A stretch of 64,000 nt of DNA. It comes from Micromonospora peucetia. GTDB lineage: Bacteria; Actinomycetota; Actinomycetes; Mycobacteriales; Micromonosporaceae. This document shows, piece by piece, positions 61,039 to 64,000 of this stretch. The stretch spans positions 3,038,001-3,102,000 of the forward strand of contig NZ_FMIC01000002.1 of NCBI RefSeq assembly GCF_900091625.1, in the 5' to 3' direction. The position numbers were made by a program, and so were the translations under genes. The notes under the pieces were generated by a model. That model was not told the DNA's origin, did no database searches, and saw only the letters and a program-made list of their open reading frames with translations. Position 1 is the stretch's first letter; every line of letters begins with the position of its first letter.

Positions 61039-61963
61039 ACTGTCCGATCTCTACCGGTCGCTCGCCGAGGATGCCGACGGCCGCAGCCTGGCCGGCCCCG
61101 GGGGCCTGCGCAGGCGTGCCGACCGACGGGCCCGGCGCCGGATCACTGGTGCCGCGCTCGGAACGGCACTGCTGGTCGGTGGGCTGGCGACCGGCACCGG
61201 GCTGGTGCTCGCCGAGGAGCGCGGTCCCGTTGCGCCGCCCGCCGCCGTCCCGCCGCAGGCGACCGTACCGGCGTCGCCGGCCGCGTCCGCACCGCCGAAC
61301 GCCACGACTCCGTCCAGCGGCCCGCCCCGGGCGACGGGCACGCCCGCGGCGACGGCGGGAGGCACCGGCGCCGCACCGCCGCGGGCACCCCGCTCCGTAC
61401 CGGATCGGGCGTTCTTCGTCCAGGCGGCCGGGAACCGGACGGGCATGGAACCGGCCTTCCGGGACACCGACGCGCTGCCGGCGCTCTGTGACGCCCGCTA
61501 CCGCAGCGACGCCGGGATCGTGCAGCGCCGCACCCGCAACCTGGCCTACAAGCTGCCCCCGACCCCACCGGGGTACGTCCCGGACGGCAGCTACGCGCAC
61601 ACCATCACCCTCTACCGGCCGGGGCGGGCCGACGAGTTCCTTCGCGAGCTGCGGGCGGCGGTGCGGGACTGCCCCGCGCAGCCCGGGGTGGGCGGCGGCA
61701 ACGCGTCGACCTCCCGACTGCGGCTGCTGGCCGATGACGGCTTCGGCGACGGGTCGGTGCTGTTCGAGATCCGGACGCCGGCCCGGGACGTCGACGGCAA
61801 CCCCACGGGCGGCGACGAGGTCCGGCTGGTCCGGGCGATCAGGGTCGGCGACGTGGTGACCGTGCTCTGGGAGCAGGGCTGGGAGGGCACCTCGTCGACG
61901 CGGGCCCAGGTCGACATCGACAGTCGACGGGCGGTGGACGCGATCGAGGACTGGCTGCGCTGA
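61028..61963 (+). CDS. Membrane protein coupled to the ECF sigma factor (possible anti-sigma)
   Basis: 311 residues. A short basic cytosolic start (MSRELSDLYRSLAEDADG) and one TM helix (around GAALGTALLVGGLATGTGLVL) are followed by a Pro/Thr/Ala-rich spacer and an extracellular domain of about 190 residues. No zinc-binding anti-sigma domain motif is visible. Coupled by overlap to the sigma gene. Annotated as a candidate regulator only. Confidence 0.7.
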   Translation: MSRELSDLYRSLAEDADGRSLAGPGGLRRRADRRARRRITGAALGTALLVGGLATGTGLVLAEERGPVAPPAAVPPQATVPASPAASAPPNATTPSSGPPRATGTPAATAGGTGAAPPRAPRSVPDRAFFVQAAGNRTGMEPAFRDTDALPALCDARYRSDAGIVQRRTRNLAYKLPPTPPGYVPDGSYAHTITLYRPGRADEFLRELRAAVRDCPAQPGVGGGNASTSRLRLLADDGFGDGSVLFEIRTPARDVDGNPTGGDEVRLVRAIRVGDVVTVLWEQGWEGTSSTRAQVDIDSRRAVDAIEDWLR

Positions 61964-62019
61964 GGGGTGTGCCGCCCGGGCCGGATTTCGGACCCGGGCG
62001 GCCGGCCACCGGGGTCGTT

Positions 62020-62049
62020 TTGCGGCGACGGGGGTAGGTGGGATACCGT
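62020..62049 (+). promoter_or_regulatory. Promoter of the first initiator tRNA gene
   Basis: TTGCGG (62020-62025) and TACCGT (62044-62049) are 18 bp apart, placing transcription start a few bases before the tRNA 5' end at 62061. Confidence 0.55.
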
Positions 62050-62060
62050 ATAGAAACCGA

Positions 62061-62137
62061 CGCGGGGTGGAGCAGCTCGGTAGCTCGCTGGGCTCATAAC
62101 CCAGAGGTCGCAGGTTCAAATCCTGTCCCCGCTACCA
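62061..62137 (+). tRNA. Initiator tRNA-fMet (CAT), copy 1
   Basis: 77 nt with encoded CCA and anticodon CAT. Initiator marks are present: an unpaired 1-72 position (C-U), A11-U24 in the D stem, and three G-C pairs (GGG/CCC) next to the anticodon loop. A terminator hairpin follows at 62143-62178. Confidence 0.97.
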
Positions 62138-62527
62138 CGATCGGAACGGCTCCGAGGATATCTCCTCGGAGCCGTTCCGCTTTCCACGACCGCCTGCCTC
62201 GCGACCGTCGGCCGCCCGCCTCGCGGGTCTGGTGTCGGCCTTGCCCGGTGTATGCCGGAGCGTCCGCGCCTCCCGCCGGCGTGCTGCCGTCGCCGTCCTT
62301 CAACGTTCCGGATCGTCCGTGGATTGTGTGGCCCCGGTCACTTCTCGCGGAAATCTTCGCCTGATGTGGCGGGGAACCGGGCGTCGAGTGATGGGCGACG
62401 GGCTGCGGGTCGTGGGCGCACTGCGACGGCTGGCAGGCTGTTTGCGCTGGTCGGGGGCGGTGGCCTCAGTCGGTTGGGGGGTCCGCTGATCATCGCGACG
62501 TCGGGTGCGCTACTGTTAACGAGCCGA
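62138..62527. other. 390-bp gap between the two initiator tRNA genes
   Basis: Starts with the first tRNA terminator (62143-62178). The rest shows no convincing gene; TACTGT at 62511-62516 is a possible -10 for the second tRNA. Confidence 0.6.
62143..62178 (+). terminator. Terminator after initiator tRNA copy 1
   Basis: GGAACGGCTCCGAGGA and its complement around TATC, a 16-bp perfect stem followed by GCTTT. Confidence 0.9.
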
Positions 62528-62604
62528 CGCGGGGTGGAGCAGCTCGGTAGCTCGCTGGGCTCATAACCCAGAGGTCGCAGGTTCAAATCCTGTCCCCGCT
62601 ACCA
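62528..62604 (+). tRNA. Initiator tRNA-fMet (CAT), copy 2
   Basis: Identical in all 77 bases to copy 1 and surrounded by the same flanks: the duplicated block spans about 62057-62180 and 62524-62647 (123 bp, offset 467). Confidence 0.97.
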
Positions 62605-62609
62605 CGATC

Positions 62610-62645
62610 GGAACGGCTCCGAGGATATCTCCTCGGAGCCGTTCC
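62610..62645 (+). terminator. Terminator after initiator tRNA copy 2
   Basis: Same 16-bp stem and TATC loop as copy 1, followed by GCATTT. Confidence 0.9.
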
Positions 62646-62802
62646 GCATTTCCGGGCTCCGACGTCGCCGTCTGCACCTGCCGGCTGCGCACCCCACCGG
62701 AGCATCGGGCCGGGCCGACCGGCGGGGCCGTCGCCGGACCCGGCGGTACGTTCCCGGGCCGACCGACGTGCCGAGGTTGCGGTTGTCGGCGAGGATGTGG
62801 AC

Positions 62803-63051
62803 ATGTCTTCTTTTGGTAAGTGGTGGGGCCGGTTGACCGCCGTCCTCGGTGTTGTCGTGTTGTCGGTGTTCGTGCCCGTCGCGGCCTGGGCGTCCACCGG
62901 CACTGGTGAGCTCGTGGTGGAGGCCGCGCGGCGGCGGCGCGGTGGCGGGTTCGGCTTCATCGGCCTGCTCTGCTGCCTGGTCGTGGTCGCCGGCGTCGTC
63001 TTCCTGTTGCTGCGCATGATGCGCAACCGCCGGGGCGGCCCGCCGCGCTGA
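62803..63051 (+). CDS. Small secreted or membrane protein, 82 residues
   Basis: ATG 62803 (GTG 62797 is in frame) after GCGAGGATG. An N-terminal signal-like helix ending AAWAS is followed by a short charged loop (ARRRRGGG) and a second helix around GLLCCLVVVAGVVFLLLRMM, with a basic tail. Family not recognised. Confidence 0.6.
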   Translation: MSSFGKWWGRLTAVLGVVVLSVFVPVAAWASTGTGELVVEAARRRRGGGFGFIGLLCCLVVVAGVVFLLLRMMRNRRGGPPR

Positions 63052-63204
63052 GTCGCGGCACCGCCGCCGAGCCGGCCCGAGGCAGCACGCTGCGGCCCCA
63101 TCGCGCCGCGCCGGGAGCACCACGCCCCGGTTACCACCGCGCCGCCCCAGGCTGGAGCCGCACGCCCCGGTACCCGTCGGGTGCTGCCTTCGCGGCGACT
63201 GGGC

Positions 63205-64000
63205 CTATCCGGCCAGCGCGGCGTTCGCCTGGGCCATGAAACGGGCCGTGGCCGCCCGGGTGCCGGCCGCGCCGCCACGGACGTTCTCGGCGGCCTCCAG
63301 CAGCAGCGCCCGCACCCGGGGATGGCCCTGCGGCGGTGGGTTGGGCGCCGGCCCCAGCCGGTTGGCCAGCGCGGTGCCGAGGGCCGCCGCGCGCCGCTGC
63401 GTCGGATCGGTGATGCCGGCCTCGACGTAGCTGCGCACGGCGAGGCTGGGGCTGAGCCCGCGCTCGTGACCGAGCACGGCGCCCGCCTCGCCGTTGCCGG
63501 TCAGGAAGTTGATCACGTCCGCGACCAGGGCGGGTTGCCGGGTGCCCCGGAAGGCCGCCCAGTACATCGACGCCCGGTGCCACTGTGCCCCCGGAGGACC
63601 TGGCAGGGCGGCCAGGCCGAGTTCGGTGTCGGTGAGCCGCTGGAGTTCCGGCAGTTGGTGTGACCAGGCGAACGAGGCGGCAGTGGCGCCGGTGACCACG
63701 AGCTGCCGGGCCGGTTCGCCGCCGTCGGCCTGCTCGACCAGGGCGGCACTCGGGGTGGCCCGGCCGGACCGGGCGCGACGCCACAGCTCGAACCACTCGA
63801 TCAGCGCGTCGGCACCGAAGCCGAGCTGTCGATCCCGGTAGAGCTCGTCGCCCCGGCCGCGCAGCCAGAGCCAGAATGCCCGGTAGTCGCCGGACGGGTC
63901 CATCGTGCCGGCCACCCGGCCCTCGCCGGCCCGGGTGACCCGCCCCGCCCAGGCGACGTACTCGGCCCAGGACATTCCGGTGCTCGGCTCGGGCAGCCGC
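63205..64000 (-). CDS. ABC transporter solute-binding protein, family 1 (partial)
   Basis: The 3' 265 codons of a larger gene whose start lies beyond the right edge. Type-1 extracellular solute-binding features: MDPSGDYRAFWLWLRGRGDELY, VVTGATAASFAWSHQLPELQ, AAFRGTRQPALVADVINFLTGNG. Function as sugar or other uptake receptor is inferred from the family. Signal peptide not in the window. Confidence 0.8.
   Translation of the reverse strand, partial: RLPEPSTGMSWAEYVAWAGRVTRAGEGRVAGTMDPSGDYRAFWLWLRGRGDELYRDRQLGFGADALIEWFELWRRARSGRATPSAALVEQADGGEPARQLVVTGATAASFAWSHQLPELQRLTDTELGLAALPGPPGAQWHRASMYWAAFRGTRQPALVADVINFLTGNGEAGAVLGHERGLSPSLAVRSYVEAGITDPTQRRAAALGTALANRLGPAPNPPPQGHPRVRALLLEAAENVRGGAAGTRAATARFMAQANAALAG

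Noticed and set aside
62232..62566. Small frames between the two initiator tRNA genes
   Set aside because: One runs into the second tRNA; none has a ribosome site or sensible composition.

Overview
The window is a 64-kb piece of a very GC-rich actinobacterial chromosome, most likely from the Micromonosporaceae (Micromonospora or a close relative). The signs are GC-biased third positions that open long false reading frames on both strands, mycothiol genes (mshB, a mycoredoxin), whiB7, SigE-family ECF regulation, the succinylase branch of lysine synthesis, AdnAB-type helicase-nucleases, and GTG/TTG starts with tight stop/start overlaps. Genus is inferred from gene content and style, not measured. 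No insertion sequence, prophage or CRISPR array was seen.

Layout. 1-2321: the end of a peptide ABC transporter (permease and lipoprotein). 2641-6800: an S9 peptidase facing mshB and two small membrane proteins. 7318-9879: a GNAT protein carrying an in-frame 27-bp repeat array, then fdxA and dapC. 10081-12714: a translationally coupled three-gene unit made of a divergent prephenate dehydratase, a two-helix plus beta-barrel membrane protein resembling the CBASS effector class S-2TMbeta/Cap15, and a prephenate dehydrogenase; this is the most unusual system here. 12833-20922: a SIMPL protein, a nucleoside-kinase-like protein, a large membrane protein with a hydrolase motif, a sugar acetyltransferase and a secreted subtilase. 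20974-25065: dapD, dapE and two LOG-family proteins. The order mshB, fdxA, dapC, dapD, dapE, LOG matches the order I recall from mycobacteria, with the coupled unit lying between dapC and dapD.

25353-34323: adnA-adnB helicase-nucleases, cold-shock protein and DEAD-box helicase. 34707-37872: an Rrf2 regulator with a sulfonate/nitrate-type ABC transporter and a palindromic candidate operator. 38136-41769: two M16 peptidase-fold proteins coupled to a NADH-pyrophosphatase-like Nudix protein. 42421-45233: a DUF397/XRE pair and an MFS transporter. 45331-57074: mrx1, uvrD2, whiB7 with a long attenuator leader, an ABC1 kinase, a ThiF-like protein, a DUF2342 protein and a PDZ-Lon protein. Together with nudC, adnAB and the UPF0182 gene (57307-60363) this corresponds to the Rv3193c-Rv3202c neighbourhood of M. 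tuberculosis. 60529-64000: an ECF sigma factor with a membrane partner, two identical initiator tRNA genes in a duplicated block, a small membrane protein and a partial solute-binding protein.

Intergenic DNA is rich in structure: three copies of a palindromic repeat with arms reading GCGATCTTGCACTT, two other long palindromes, several tandem arrays, many perfect terminator hairpins, and a cluster of DnaA-box-like sites.
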